64,000 nucleotides of DNA from Acanthopleura granulata (Eukaryota; Mollusca; Polyplacophora; Chitonida; Chitonidae), in contig JABBOT010000080.1 of assembly GCA_016165875.1 (NCBI GenBank), positions 41,477,477 to 41,541,476 on the forward strand, given 5' to 3'. The position numbers and the translations under genes were made by a program. The notes beneath the pieces were generated by a model that saw nothing but the letters and a program-made list of their open reading frames with translations, was not told the origin of the DNA and ran no database searches. Positions 23,727 to 34,865 of this stretch are shown here, piece by piece (the stretch's first letter is position 1; each line of letters begins with the position of its first letter).

Positions 23727-26700
23727 ATGGCGACGATTGTTGATTACTCTGATAGTTCTGAGGATGATGTGCAAGAAAAAGATGAGAGCAAAGACTTGAC
23801 AGTAAAAGACAGCTTAAAAAAGAGCATTACACACCACGTACTTTGTTATGACGAGCCTTCACGGAAGAAAACAAAGTTGCAAAAGTGCGTTGTTCTGAAA
23901 GACTCGAGGCGAAAACTGGCCCCTCGTTAGCCCCAATCATTATGTTTTTGCCTTATTTGTTTCACTTTGGCGGATTGGGTCTGTCAAGTTTAACAGGGTA
24001 GAAGAAAATATAGATCAAATTAGTAGGGTGTAAATATCGATCCTTGAGGATTTTAAATCTTCTCTGCAGGACTTGTATATGATTTCTTCATTTCCCACGT
24101 CCAAGCCCTTGCATCTTAATGCTGTTGCTCTGTTTCAGTTGGATGAAGTTTTTCAGCTAGCAAGCATTGGTTTATCTACTCATAGCAGCCCTTTACCAGG
24201 TTTGGTAAATAAAATAAGATAATAAATACTGAAATAAAATTGTATCAATGATCACTGTGTTGATATGATTCACAGGTAGGATGATGTTCCGTTGGAAATA
24301 TGCAAGTTTCAGTATGTAAAGTAATCTTTTATGACCTCTGTTTGCCGTGAAAATGTGCTTTTAGCAAGTTGTCAGGGCAAATACAGTATTTATTGGTTCA
24401 TTGCTGAAGAGAACATGTTGACACGTCTGCAATGTTTTTGTCATCACAAAAGCATATTATAGTTTATACTGTCTGATTTGCTGCATCCATGGCTTAAATC
24501 AGCCTCCTACCGAGTCTGGTGGCTTGAATTTTTTATGTGATAATTTTTGTTTGGCTCCTGCTTATATTAACTGTCCCCCAGCCATAAACCTGTGTTACTG
24601 CTATCATGCATACAAGGAAAATGTAAAACACTAATCAAAGAATTGGGCCTTAAATATCTAAAAGTGCCCTAGTTTTGATTTCTGTATATTCCAGAAATCC
24701 TTTGCCTGTGCCAGAAAAAGTCCTGGGAATGTTTGGAAGGCCACAATCAGATGTCTACTCTGACCCTGTAAAGCACAGTGGTAGGAAACGAAGCTTTGCT
24801 CATGTGGAAGGGAACTGGGCAACATTTGTCTATGTTCCTTGTAAGTTACATGTGACTGTTAACTGTATGATAACACTAAACTGTGGTGTTTAACATCCTA
24901 ATCCCAAGCTTTTGTAATATCACAGTCTTCTCTTTAATTTCATAGACAAGTACCAGACCTGGAACTGTGTATATTCTTGGGGGAAGCCAGAGAGAGTTTG
25001 TGTTTGGGTTTTATTCGATAATTAGCCCTCTACTGGTAGACTACTGTAGGTTTGTTCATCACATTGGATTGAGACTTGGTACATGGCTATACCATAATAT
25101 GTTTCAGATGAATGTTTCGGTAGTTTCATACCAAAACTTTTCTTGTTGCAAAAGTACTCTGTTAACTTATCAAGGGTTATATAATATATGCTCTCTCTAA
25201 TTTTCAAATGATTTTTCAGATGAAGCTGATGAACATTTGTTAAGGCTGAGAGATGAGCTTTTTAAATGTCTAAGACCATATGGGGATTTTCAACCAATGG
25301 ATGATCACCATATTAGTTTGTCCCGGACTGTGTCTATACGACATCACTGGATTGAACCAATACTGTCTACTTTGCGAGAAGGCATTCTGTCAAGAAATAT
25401 TGGAAGGTGTGTCAACCACATTTGATCACATATTTCCCTTGAAGAAAGGGATTGAAGAAGTCTTTGAAAGTTACAGTATTGTGTTGGGGTTCTGGTGAAA
25501 CTGATGAAAGATGAGCTGTGTTGTGAGGTCTTGTTGTTATACTGAACAAGACAGCTTACTGTGGTAGTTGTTATTCACATTTACCCTATGTGCCTCAAAC
25601 TGAGTGTGTCAGGCTTAGCCATCTGATGGTGTATGTGGGAAGGCCTGTCAGCAATCTGCAGATGGTTGTGGGTTTCCCCCGGGCTCTGTCAGGTTTCCTC
25701 CCATCACAATTTTGGCTGCCGTCATATAATTGAAATATTCTTGAGTATGGCATAAAACACCAATGAAGTAAATAAATAAATAGCCATCTGATGGGTTGCC
25801 TCCATAGCCGAGGGAGGAGTGCACTAGCACATCGCATTGACCAAGGAGCCCCTCACCAATGCAGTCCCTCACTAATGCAGCTCATGCTGGCCTACTCTCT
25901 GACCATACATGGGAAGGTCTGCCAGGAACCTGTGGATGGTCAAGGGTTTTCTCCCTCCATAATGCTCGCCACCATAAGTGAAGTATTATGGTATAAGTGA
26001 AATATTCTTGAGTACAGCATAAAACATCAATGAAATAAATTACTCATCTGATGGCTCTATCTGAAGACAGTTAGCTCATGACAGATCAGGTTTTGTGTCA
26101 GGATGTAGCCCTTGATTGGCTGAACTGTGTCATTTATGTTGTCCAAACCTGTTACATTCTTATCAGTGTCATTGGATTCTTCTTGGCTTTGATTAAAGCT
26201 TGCTCAGCACATAAACGTGTCAGTTGTAAGTGGAATATTCAAAAGTGAACACAAGCCATACCATGTATTTAAACAAGTTTTCTTCACTGAATTTATTTGT
26301 TGTTGTTGCTTCTTTTTTTCCCAGATCTTTCTGTGAAATCTACGGTGCTCACATTTATACGAATGATGAAAAAACTAGGTGAATAGTTTGACGTTCAGCC
26401 TTGTTTAGATGTAAAATTTAGGTACTGTATTTCACCATTCGTTTAGCTTGTAAAAATGGCTGTGCAGAAGCACATAAATGCCTTAAAATGACACTACTGA
26501 TGCCAGTGCTTGAGTTTTTCAAACTTTGCAAAAACAGTCTTTAAGTAGCCCTTAGAGGTGGATGAATCGGTCAGAGTCAAACAAATTGTGTCAACTGAAA
26601 AATTTTAAATTTTAGGTGAAATACATTACCTTGTGATGAGTAGAAAGGACACTAAATCTTCCCATGGCAAATCGTGAACACAAATTATACAAGATATGTA

Positions 26701-28796
26701 TGTGACTGAAACAAAAAAAGAAACATTGAAATGTATTGATAGCACAAGTAATCATACTTGTATACACAGTCCATAAATCACCTGTAAATGTTGTCGGGCC
26801 ATCATTAATATGTTGGTAAAGTCACTTGGAAGCTTAGCTTGCAGTAGTGCAAAACGTAGGCAGAAATTCCACACAAAACCTTGTTAAGTAGGAAGGAGTC
26901 ATCTTCATCTAGACTAATAGTTTTCCCAACTTGATTTTTCAGGTCTTTTCTCGGACTAAAGGTTCAAGATGTTTCTGGCATCCTAAATCTAGTCACTGAG
27001 GTTGTAAACCAGGTCTTCTCAGACTTCAGGCTTCCTCCTTACTACAAGGTATAAGAGCATAGTTGTTAACCTGTCAATTGCATTTGCACCGCATTATGTA
27101 TAGATGTCGTATCACAGTACCTTGCATGGCCATGTCACATCACACATGTAGTTAGGCTGAGCTGAAAGCTGTTGACAAAGGCAATGCCAATGGCTACTAA
27201 CCCAGATCCCTGTGTTGTTTGCTTGAATCTAGCTCTTGCTGATTCAGCAGCCTTGTGTCATTTCAGTTGTGTGAGGTATTTGGTAAGCTGGATTGGATTC
27301 TTGACCCATAGGGCATCTGTCACAGAGTCATTTTCTGCTAAAGCCAGAAACTTTAATCCTTTTCACAAAACAAAACATTTGCACCTAGAGTTTCCAACTT
27401 AGTGTAAATAGTACTACCACATCTTAGAATTAACCATCAAAATTTTGTTGACTTGATACTTCTATTTAAGAGTTTAACTTGAATTACACTTATGGGCTAA
27501 AGCCCGAAATCACTTTGTGAAACTGCTCCGATTTCTCCACCCAGGAAACTCTATCTTTATAGCTCAAGGCATCATTTTGACTAATTTACCCTAAAATTTC
27601 ATCCTAGGAAGGTGCATTTTCAGATGGAAATTAATGTCGTTAAACATAACTTTTGAACCTGGAACTTTTCCAGTAGGGTATCTTCCTGTCAATGAAACAA
27701 ATCCCAAAATACAGTCCTAAAATCATCAGAAATCATGAAAACGGAGCAAATTAGTCATCGACAAAATTTTAGGTCATTTAGGGTAGGTTAAAAGAATGCG
27801 AAAAACTGCTGTGAAAACCTAATGTTTCCAACTGTTTATGTGTGGCCCATATTGGAGATAAAACTGGGAGATATCACCACTGTTTTACTTTCACATGGTC
27901 ACTCAGACCTTCAGACACTGTGTATTTCAGGAGGTCTCCTACCACCTGAATGTGGGCTGAGTACTTGGGAACATCGCCACTTTTTCACCTTCACTTTGTC
28001 CCCCTGAACTTCAGACACTGTGTGTATGTGACTTGTGTGTTTCAGGAGGCCTCTTACCACCTGAGTGTGGGCTGGGTACTAGGGGACATCACCACTTTTT
28101 TACCTTCACATTGTCACCCTGAACTTCAAGTGAGTCTGCAAGCCTTAGTACGTGCCATTTTAGCCCATTATATATGGTCACCATCATGGGAGAAGCTTTC
28201 TTGTCTCACCTACAATCCTGGGGCCACTTTCACAAAACTTGTGAGTCACTTTTTTCGCAACTTTTCTCGTGAAAGAAATCGTCCAGGTCATAGTGCCATA
28301 AGGCAATGCGACATACAAGAAAAAATCACGGAAAATTGATTGACAAAGTTTTATGAAAGTGTGCCCTGAATTGTGGTGTGTGCCCTGACTGGTGGTGTGT
28401 GAGTCCAAACTTCTTGCGCCCATGAGAATACAAGTAGAAATAAGGTATATTTGGAATAGCTTATACCTGTATATTTTGGTCATATGCTGTTTTTGACCTG
28501 GGTTACGTATGTTCAAGTACATGTGGCCATTTGCAGAGTCTAATGGTCTCTGAGGAAAGCTGGTCCTCCAACAACATGTTTCTGCAGTAATGTGCAAAAT
28601 GCTAAATATCTTCGCTTGCTTGCAGCATAATGATGCTGGGAAGAAATGTGGTGTGCTGACAGATGTTTGTTTACTATCGCAGGAGATCATGGATTTATTT
28701 CTGGAAGATGAGCCATCCTTAAAGTCGGCAGACATCAGTGAAATATGTCTGAAGACTGGCAACAAAATCTTCACCTGTCCTCTGTCGTCCAGATGA
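23727..28796 (+). CDS. USB1: U6 snRNA phosphodiesterase USB1 (Mpn1)
   Basis: USB1 is a nuclear 2H-phosphoesterase that trims the U6 snRNA 3' oligo(U) tail, leaving a protected 3' end. Coding exons: 23727-23884, 24695-24840, 25220-25406, 26325-26378, 26943-27048, 28046-28129 and 28683-28796. Phases match throughout, giving 282 aa (human is 265). The N terminus is acidic and Ser-rich (VDYSDSSEDD). LPVPEKVLGMF and GNWATFVYVPYEADEHL follow. The two catalytic HxS motifs are H132-I-S134 (exon 3) and H222-L-S224 (exon 6, SYHLSVGW). The C terminus has KTGNKIFTCPL. An in-frame ATG at 23625 would add 34 residues, but the family N terminus fits 23727. Exon 6 is preceded by two decayed tandem copies of itself. 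Intron 3 carries two SINEs. Confidence 0.95.
25617..25783 (+). mobile_element. SINE family 1 copy in USB1 intron 3
   Basis: Contains 'tgggaaggcctgtcagcaa.ctgc.gatggttgtgggtttcccccgggctctgtc', 'ggctgccgtcatataattgaaatattcttgagta' and 'aaaacaccaatgaagtaaataaataaat'. The 5' tRNA-like head is missing. A second copy follows immediately in the same orientation. Confidence 0.85.
25797..26041 (+). mobile_element. SINE family 1 copy, nearly full length
   Basis: Follows the preceding copy head-to-tail. It keeps a longer 5' part ('cctccatagccgagggaggagtgcactag'), then 'cagctcatgctggcctac', 'gggaaggtctgcc', 'ataatgctcgccacc', and a partially duplicated 'ataagtgaa.tatt' segment before 'aaaacatcaatgaaataaat'. 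Confidence 0.8.
27836..27912 (+). pseudogene. decayed copy 1 of USB1 exon 6
   Basis: Degenerate match to the functional exon 6 at 28046-28129: 'tgtgtggcccatattggagataaaactgggagatatcaccact' followed by 'ttttactttcaca.ggtcactc' parallels the GWVLGDITTFLPSHCHP coding part. The 5' half with the HxS codons is not recognisable and there is no donor GT at the expected end. Confidence 0.65.
27931..28014 (+). pseudogene. decayed copy 2 of USB1 exon 6
   Basis: Begins right after a good acceptor (TATTTCAG), 115 bp before functional exon 6. The first ten codons read E V S Y H L N V G stop. The catalytic HxS serine is Asn here, and the following Trp codon TGG has become TGA. The 3' end reads CTTCAGACAC where the functional exon has CTTCAA/GTGAGT, so the donor is gone. 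Inclusion would truncate USB1 before its second catalytic motif is complete. Confidence 0.9.
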
Positions 28797-29303
28797 CACA
28801 TCTCATTATTGGTCTTATATGTTTAAATTGTTGTCCGTTGATGTGAAGGAAGAAAAAAAAATGAAATAGGCCATGAAGTAGAAAGACCAGTGTGAGCTTA
28901 CCTGAAAGTATTTGTACATATTTTCGTGTTAGATTATTTCGATTGAGTCAAGTGGTTTCAGACGTTTGAAATCTGTCGAGGTCTTCATGGACCACTTTAG
29001 GAGTCAGTGATATCACCAAGGATTTTTTGTTTCAGTCCAGATTGTATTTACTGTTTACATAGCTTGCTCATATTCATAAATACATATTATAGTCGTAGTG
29101 TTCAAAAGAAAAATACCCTATTTCAAATCACAGGTTCTAGCATTTGTAGCTCAGTCAAAGAAAAAAATGTTAAAAAAAAAAAATGAGTATAGGTGTATCT
29201 GATACAGTTGTAGTGGTCTTTCCCCTCGTGCTATTTTATTTTTTTGACTTATTCACCCGTAAAACACATGACAGTTTTGTGCAATTTTTTGTGAACAATG
29301 TTA

Positions 29304-29309
29304 AATAAA
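29304..29309 (+). terminator. USB1: candidate USB1 polyadenylation signal
   Basis: AATAAA 508 bases past the USB1 stop, after an AT-rich 3'UTR-like stretch and shortly before a SINE. It is the first canonical hexamer I see after the stop on +. Confidence 0.5.
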
Positions 29310-29360
29310 TGTTAAACTTTTATTGTACCGAAAAACTGTTGGCTTGTGAATGTTTTCATG

Positions 29361-29715
29361 GTGGCTTGGTGGTTAGAGCATCCACCTCAGGGTCGGGAGA
29401 TCCAGGATCAAACCTGGGTCCGTTGGGTCATACCAAAGACTGAAAAAATAGTACTTGATTCCTCGCTTGGCACTCAGTACTGAGAGGTTAGAAAAAGGAA
29501 ACAGGACTGGTCGGCCTGATGTCATATATTTAACTGGGTGGGGTGTCATGCCTGGCATCTTCGGCATGATGCTCCAGTGGCGTCAGCACTTTGGCCGCAT
29601 AGACTCGCACTGCCACAAGAAGGCACAGTATACATACATTCTAATGTTTCCTCGTCGTCATATAACTGAAAACTTGTAGTGTGTGACGTTTAACCCAAGA
29701 ATACATGCATACATA
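29361..29715 (+). mobile_element. SINE family 2, near full-length
   Basis: tRNA-derived SINE. The head has an A box (TGGCTTGGTGGTTAGAGC) and a B-box-like GGATCAAACCTGG about 33 bp further on, the Pol III internal promoter layout. The body is collinear with the truncated copy at 7849, and the 3' end is 'aagaatacatgcatacatac'. It is distinct in sequence from family 1. Confidence 0.8.
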
Positions 29716-31344
29716 CTTATACATTTGGCCACTGTCATATTATAAGCGAAAAAGACTTGAGGTGTTTGACGCGGTTAAGTATTTGTCCAAAATTTTGCCC
29801 AAAACAGTGCGATTCAACGGCAAATAAAAACCAAAAAAATTTCACATTTCACCCTTGCAAGTGAACCACAAAATGCATGTTTAACAATCAACACATCCGT
29901 CAGAATCACACAAAGTGAGTCACTTTGATGCCATCCACGAAATTTTAGGTCAATTAATGTATTTGTTTAATAGGGGGATTTCGAGTTCGAAGCCACATAA
30001 TAAAGTGGAACTATTTTTTCATTTAGCGACAAAAGAGTTCAAACTCGAAACACTCCTACTGGTTAGGATCTAACGCCACACTCAAGAATATCTGGCTTAA
30101 AGACAAGGCCCAAACTCCAAAGGCCAAAATAATTAAAGACGTAGAAAGCATATGTTTACGTGGTCTTAACTGGGATATAATATGTATCCCAAGTCTAAGC
30201 AAAAAAAAAAGTATTTTGAGCTAATACAATATATTGTGACATGTAGCTCATATAATGACATTTTCAAGACTTGGAGAGTCTGTGTGCTTCAGGCTGGTGT
30301 CCAAGGTTTGTCTCGAGTTTGTCTTACTGCTTGTTATCTTCCGCAGAATGAGAAAATGCACCTCTGCGAATAGAAACTTATTGTTCGTCTTCTACCCACG
30401 CTTTGATTTCTGTCCAAATCATGGTCGCACATGGCAAATTAGTCACTCTGTTACTCCGATCGGGCAGCTAAAACGCCCATGCCACTATCCCCTGGGAGAA
30501 TATCAAGAACTTTGTCTACAAACCCGGGGCCAGTACCACATATTTAAGGCTTTACTCCACAACAGCATGGCCATGCAATATTACTACCAAATAGTCGAGA
30601 CAAGGAAGACAAGAAGAAGCAAAAAAGAGGAAGGAAACCTACGGCATCTACATAGACGTAATCAAGAAATATTCAATCTGCCCATGGCAAAGTCTTTAAT
30701 CACCAAAAGCTTTGTCAACAAAGTCTTTGGGCGTATCTCCGGCGAGCTCGTTACAACAGGCGTTCCACGTTGACCATTAGTTGCGAAATCCAGACAGCTT
30801 ATCTCCTTGATTCTCTTGTCCAGTGAATTTGGTCAAGTAGGCCTACGTCTTCAGTGATAGGATTATAAAGGTTATCATGTACACCTGCTCAGCAGATCAT
30901 CTTCCTGGTCGGAAGTTCAGGCAGCGATTCTTTTCTGCATGAATTCTTCATAAGTATACTGGTGTTTTGCATGTAAAACAGAGAGAAATCAGGATGATTA
31001 GTCACATCATCAAAGATCAAACTCGTGAAATGAAGTATGCAATCATAATACGAGCAAAGCTTTAAAAATACCAACAGTAGCCTATACAGAATGGCCAGGG
31101 TCATCCAGAGATTCACTGCCTGAGATATTTCTCCTGCCATCTTTTATGTAAGAAAAAAAAAATCAACCGAGAGGAATATTCTGGAATTAGAGAAGAAATG
31201 CTAAAATGATAGAAATATGGAATGCGTATGGTAGATTACCCTTTTTCATTTGTGTCAACTGTCTGTTTCATCACTCTATTGTTTTCAGCTCTGAACAACA
31301 CAACACCGCCATAAATTTGGAGGCCATAAACCTTGTGTCGTGAA
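29716..31344. other. intergenic sequence with an unassigned ORF
   Basis: Holds a 172-codon open frame on + (30255-30773) with a basic C-terminal half. I recognise no domain in it, it has no clear splice partners and its composition is not clearly coding. It may be chance or an old repeat remnant. Nothing else is supported here. Confidence 0.35.
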
Positions 31345-31561
31345 TGTACAACCAATGCGGTCGCTGTGAGCTCAAGTCCAGCTCATGCTGGCTTCCTCTC
31401 CAGCCGTACGTGGGAAGATCTGTCGGCAACCTGCGGATGATCGAGGGTTTCCCCCCGGGCTTTGCTTCCTCTCTGTTTCCTCCCACCATAATGCTGGCCG
31501 CCTTTGGATAAGTGAAATATTCTTGAGTACGCCGCTCAACACCAATAAAATAAATAAACAA
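31345..31561 (+). mobile_element. SINE family 1 copy
   Basis: One of the best-preserved bodies: 'gctgtgagctcaagtccagctcatgctggcttcctctcc', 'gtacgtgggaagatctgtcggcaacctgcggatgatcg', 'cctcccaccataatgctggccgcc', 'gtgaaatattcttgagtacg' and 'caccaataaaataaataaac'. Confidence 0.9.
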
Positions 31562-32159
31562 ATATATGTATGTTGAAGACTAATGGCTTTTGGGGAAAGT
31601 CTATCTGTATGTGTGACACAGTACAGTATATATGTAATTTGTTTAGGTTGACGAGATGAGGCATTCAACAATTTGAAGAATATATAGGCCTATGTCATAT
31701 GCAAACCCACATTATAGCTTGGTCATTGCATGAAACATTCGGCATGCAACAGCTGTAATTTAGAACACATTATGCAGACCTACAATGCATAGAGTGTATT
31801 TCAGCGGGAGTTAATTCATGCAATTTAAAGAAAGCAGTTTGGCAAACATGGTCACTTGAAACCTCCAATATATAGAGAGCTTTACTGATATAAATAAGTA
31901 CGCCTTCATACAAATTTGTTTGAATAAACATGGCGTTGAATGGAACTTTGTGCACAGGTTGATCTTGGACTGAAGACCATGCATTCCACTAAAATTTAGT
32001 GGTAGCTCGGATCGGAGGAATTAATTAGTAGGTTTACATTTTGTTGGACGGAGGGTTGCACTCTCGCAAGGTCGTCTGGTTTACAATTTCAATTTAACTG
32101 TAGGCATATAACAGTATATCATAGAACAGAATAAACAGTGTCCGTAGCATCTATGAGAC

Positions 32160-32553
32160 TGTCGTATATGATTTGGTATATAGCACAGGGTTTCGGTAGT
32201 AGCAAATCGTACAGGATTTGGTATATCACAGGGTTTCGGTAGAAAGCAAATCGTATAGGATTTGGTATATCACAGGGTTTCGGTAGAAGCAAATCGTATA
32301 GGATTTGGTATAGTACAGGGTTTCGTTAGAAGCAAATCGTATAGGATTTGGTATAGTACAGGGTTTCGTTAGAAGCAAATCGCATAGGGTTTGGCATATC
32401 ACAGGGTTTCGGTAGAAGCAAATCGTATAGGATTTGGTATAGTACAGGGTTTCGGTAGAAGCAAATCTTATAGGATTTGGTATATCACAGGGTTTCGGTA
32501 GAAGCAAATCTTATAGGATTTGGTATAGTATAGGGTTTCGGTAGGAGCATATA
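32160..32553. repeat. 43-bp minisatellite, nine units
   Basis: The GGGTTTCG anchor occurs at 32188, 32231, 32275, 32318, 32361, 32404, 32447, 32490 and 32533, i.e. every 43 bp with one 44. The unit is 'ataggatttggtat' + 'a(t/g)(c/t)acagggtttcg' + '(g/t)(g/t)agaagcaaatc'. Units are highly similar. Sub-variants (tatatcaca versus tatagtaca) recur in blocks, suggesting multi-unit duplication. Confidence 0.95.
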
Positions 32554-33909
32554 TCAGCTTCTCCAGGTTTAGAGCGAATTTCTAATGAGCCACTTTGTTT
32601 TGTGGAGAACACAATTGCTCGAGCTAAACAATGAAATAGGATTTGCAAGTTGTCTGGCTTCAATTCGGCGAGAGATCGATTTTGTACGACGTGGATGTGC
32701 AGAGCCGCCACACATTCCATAACCAACATATGCAACATATTCAGGCATTTTTTGGCAAGGACACAATTAACTGATATAATTCTGGTCAAGGATAAAGTCA
32801 ACAATATAGAAGGCATTCACAGAGCAGAAACATAGGCCAACGCCCCAGCTAGAAATGTATATCATTTCCCCAATAACGGAATTTTATTCATTCCGTGCTT
32901 TCATGTCACATGTCGCTATGGCGGTGACTCGCTGTGAAAATCCTTGTATCCATAATTCGATCTGAATCACCAGGAAAATTAATTAGATTGGTTCACACCG
33001 CTAAGGCCAACCAGTACACAACCTGTCATTCCCAGGCCTATCCCTGCGTAACCTTGTCTGTAAAGTCCCTAACAGATAGACAAATAAACAGTGGTAAAGA
33101 CACAACTGTCTTGGTCGAAGTGAAAAGCGCCAACGTGTAAACTGGAAAACTCGGTCATTGCGGAGTGCAGTTTGTTTGTGGGGTAGTCCTATACAATGCA
33201 TGCGCTGTATAACATCAACCGTGATCCATACTGCAGAGAAAGTCTACTTGCGCAATACCCAGGTTAACTTGATTTCAGCTGTAAATGTCACATCGATAGA
33301 TTATAGTTTGTATGACGTTTGTCAGATTTCCCACTGCAATACTAAACACAAAACAACAAGTCTTTAGGATTTTATACAGGCTTAAGGTACAGGAGGCATC
33401 CCGAGAGCGCAACCTATACAGCCAGCAAGATGTACAAATTACCTAGATCATTATAATGCCGGCGAAAGAACTTTCATGTGTACCTGTTAACAGACAGATA
33501 ATGTTAAAACAATCCCTGTACCTACAGGCCTACAATATACAATGACACTCAGTTGATCAGAACTCAGTCATAATATATAGGACTAGACTCACACATACCG
33601 TGTTATGCCTATACATGTCATTTAATTTTACTCCATTTTTTTGATTTCACCAGTAATTCTAAAGTTCGGAAAAAATCAATATTTTGTACCAGTGTCTATA
33701 AAACTTACCAAATTTATACTTAAATTTAATGGTTAAATTTAAGTAGGCCTACTTTTTGTATACTATCGATCAGATCTATATGTAGGAATACTTCGCAGTT
33801 TTTGAAAGCACTTATAAATACTAATTACTATAAATATACTATAAATACTAATTAGATAAATTTTGGACGACTGTGTCCCAAGCAAAACCGTTATACTGCA
33901 TTTTGTTCA
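32554..33909. other. intergenic sequence without supported gene
   Basis: Nothing supportable was seen: short ORFs only, no arrays. It includes several AGGCCTA motifs near 33521-33750. Confidence 0.5.
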
Positions 33910-34125
33910 TAACATCAACTCATATTTATTCATTTGATCGGTGTTGAATTCCGTACCCAAGAATACTTTCACTTATACCACGGCAGCCAGCATTAGGCCT
34001 ATGGTAGGAGGAAACCCGCCAGAATCCGGGGGAAACCAACGACCATCTGCAGGTTGTTGGCAGAACTTTCCAGGTGCGGCCGGAGAGGAAGCCAGCATGA
34101 GCTGGGCTTGAATTTACAGCGGCAT
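33910..34125 (-). mobile_element. SINE family 1 copy
   Basis: Reverse-oriented: 'tttgatcggtgttgaattccgtacccaagaatactttcacttata', 'cggcagccagcatta', 'taggaggaaacccgcc', 'gaccatctgcaggttgttggcagaactttcc', 'ggccggagaggaagccagcatgagctgggcttgaa'. It is moderately diverged. It lies about 450-660 bp upstream of the PEAMT E-boxes. Confidence 0.85.
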
Positions 34126-34568
34126 GCACTTAAATAGGCATACATACAGGTATGTACATGTATCGATGGACGTATAGGCCTACATTGTAGAGAATGATCT
34201 CGTGGATACACCTAGCATATTACGGCTTCTCTCTGGTCGAATAGCTTGCTGCAGACAGAAAGCTAGCTCTCCGTTCAGCAGGACAAAACAGAACCGCTGC
34301 AATACGAACTGTGTCACAATCTAATGGTATCTCAACATTGAGAGTTTGAAAAACATTCTTCACCAAATTGATACCGTCATTTATTCCACAAATATAGTCC
34401 TAATGACTGGGTAGCCTTGGCCACAACAATTCATGTTCTCTTTGAGGGCCATCTTCAAACAGATAAAACCCATGCGTTCTAGACGTAATGCTAGCGCTGT
34501 CTCCGTCGGATGACGTTCTGTGATACGTGTGTCAGTTATGACCGCGGAGCATGCGTTCTTGGATGCAC

Positions 34569-34594
34569 CACGTGGCTTCCTGTATAGTCACGTG
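34569..34594. promoter_or_regulatory. paired CACGTG E-boxes in PEAMT promoter
   Basis: CACGTG at 34569-34574 (within CCACGTGG) and at 34589-34594 (within GTCACGTGAC). Their starts are exactly 20 bp apart, about two helical turns, so both face the same side of DNA. The pair sits ~105 bp upstream of a TATAAA and ~275 bp upstream of the PEAMT ATG. CACGTG is the site of bHLH-zip factors (USF, MITF/TFE, MYC families). Regulation is inferred only. Confidence 0.5.
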
Positions 34595-34697
34595 ACTAGG
34601 TCGGGTGTCTGGCCACGTTCTTACATCTTGCATTAAGCTGGTTTGATGGACTGGTTAATGCTTGCGGTTAGCGAAGTAGGACATACAATACGTACAA

Positions 34698-34703
34698 TAT
34701 AAA
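34698..34703 (+). promoter_or_regulatory. candidate PEAMT TATA box
   Basis: TATAAA (context ACAATATAAAACG). A start site about 30 bp downstream would give a leader of roughly 135 bases before the ATG at 34866. Confidence 0.45.
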
Positions 34704-34865
34704 ACGTTGTTACGATCGGGTCTGACAGTTTTAATTAGTGCATCTGTCTTGATGAGCCAGAAGGGTCAGTCTCACAACTGCCGGGGTAGAAGCTATTCCC
34801 GCACCCGTTGTGCAATTCACTCTTGTTGACAGTGACCAAGGTGGCGTGATTCTTCGGTTATAATA

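Noticed and set aside
28184..28801. 205-aa - strand ORF
   Set aside because: It overlaps USB1 exon 7 and intron 6 in antisense, has no recognisable domain and no splice partners.
30255..30773. 172-aa + strand ORF with basic C-terminal part
   Set aside because: No family resemblance, no supporting promoter, splice or poly(A) signals; kept only as an unassigned ORF in the gap description.
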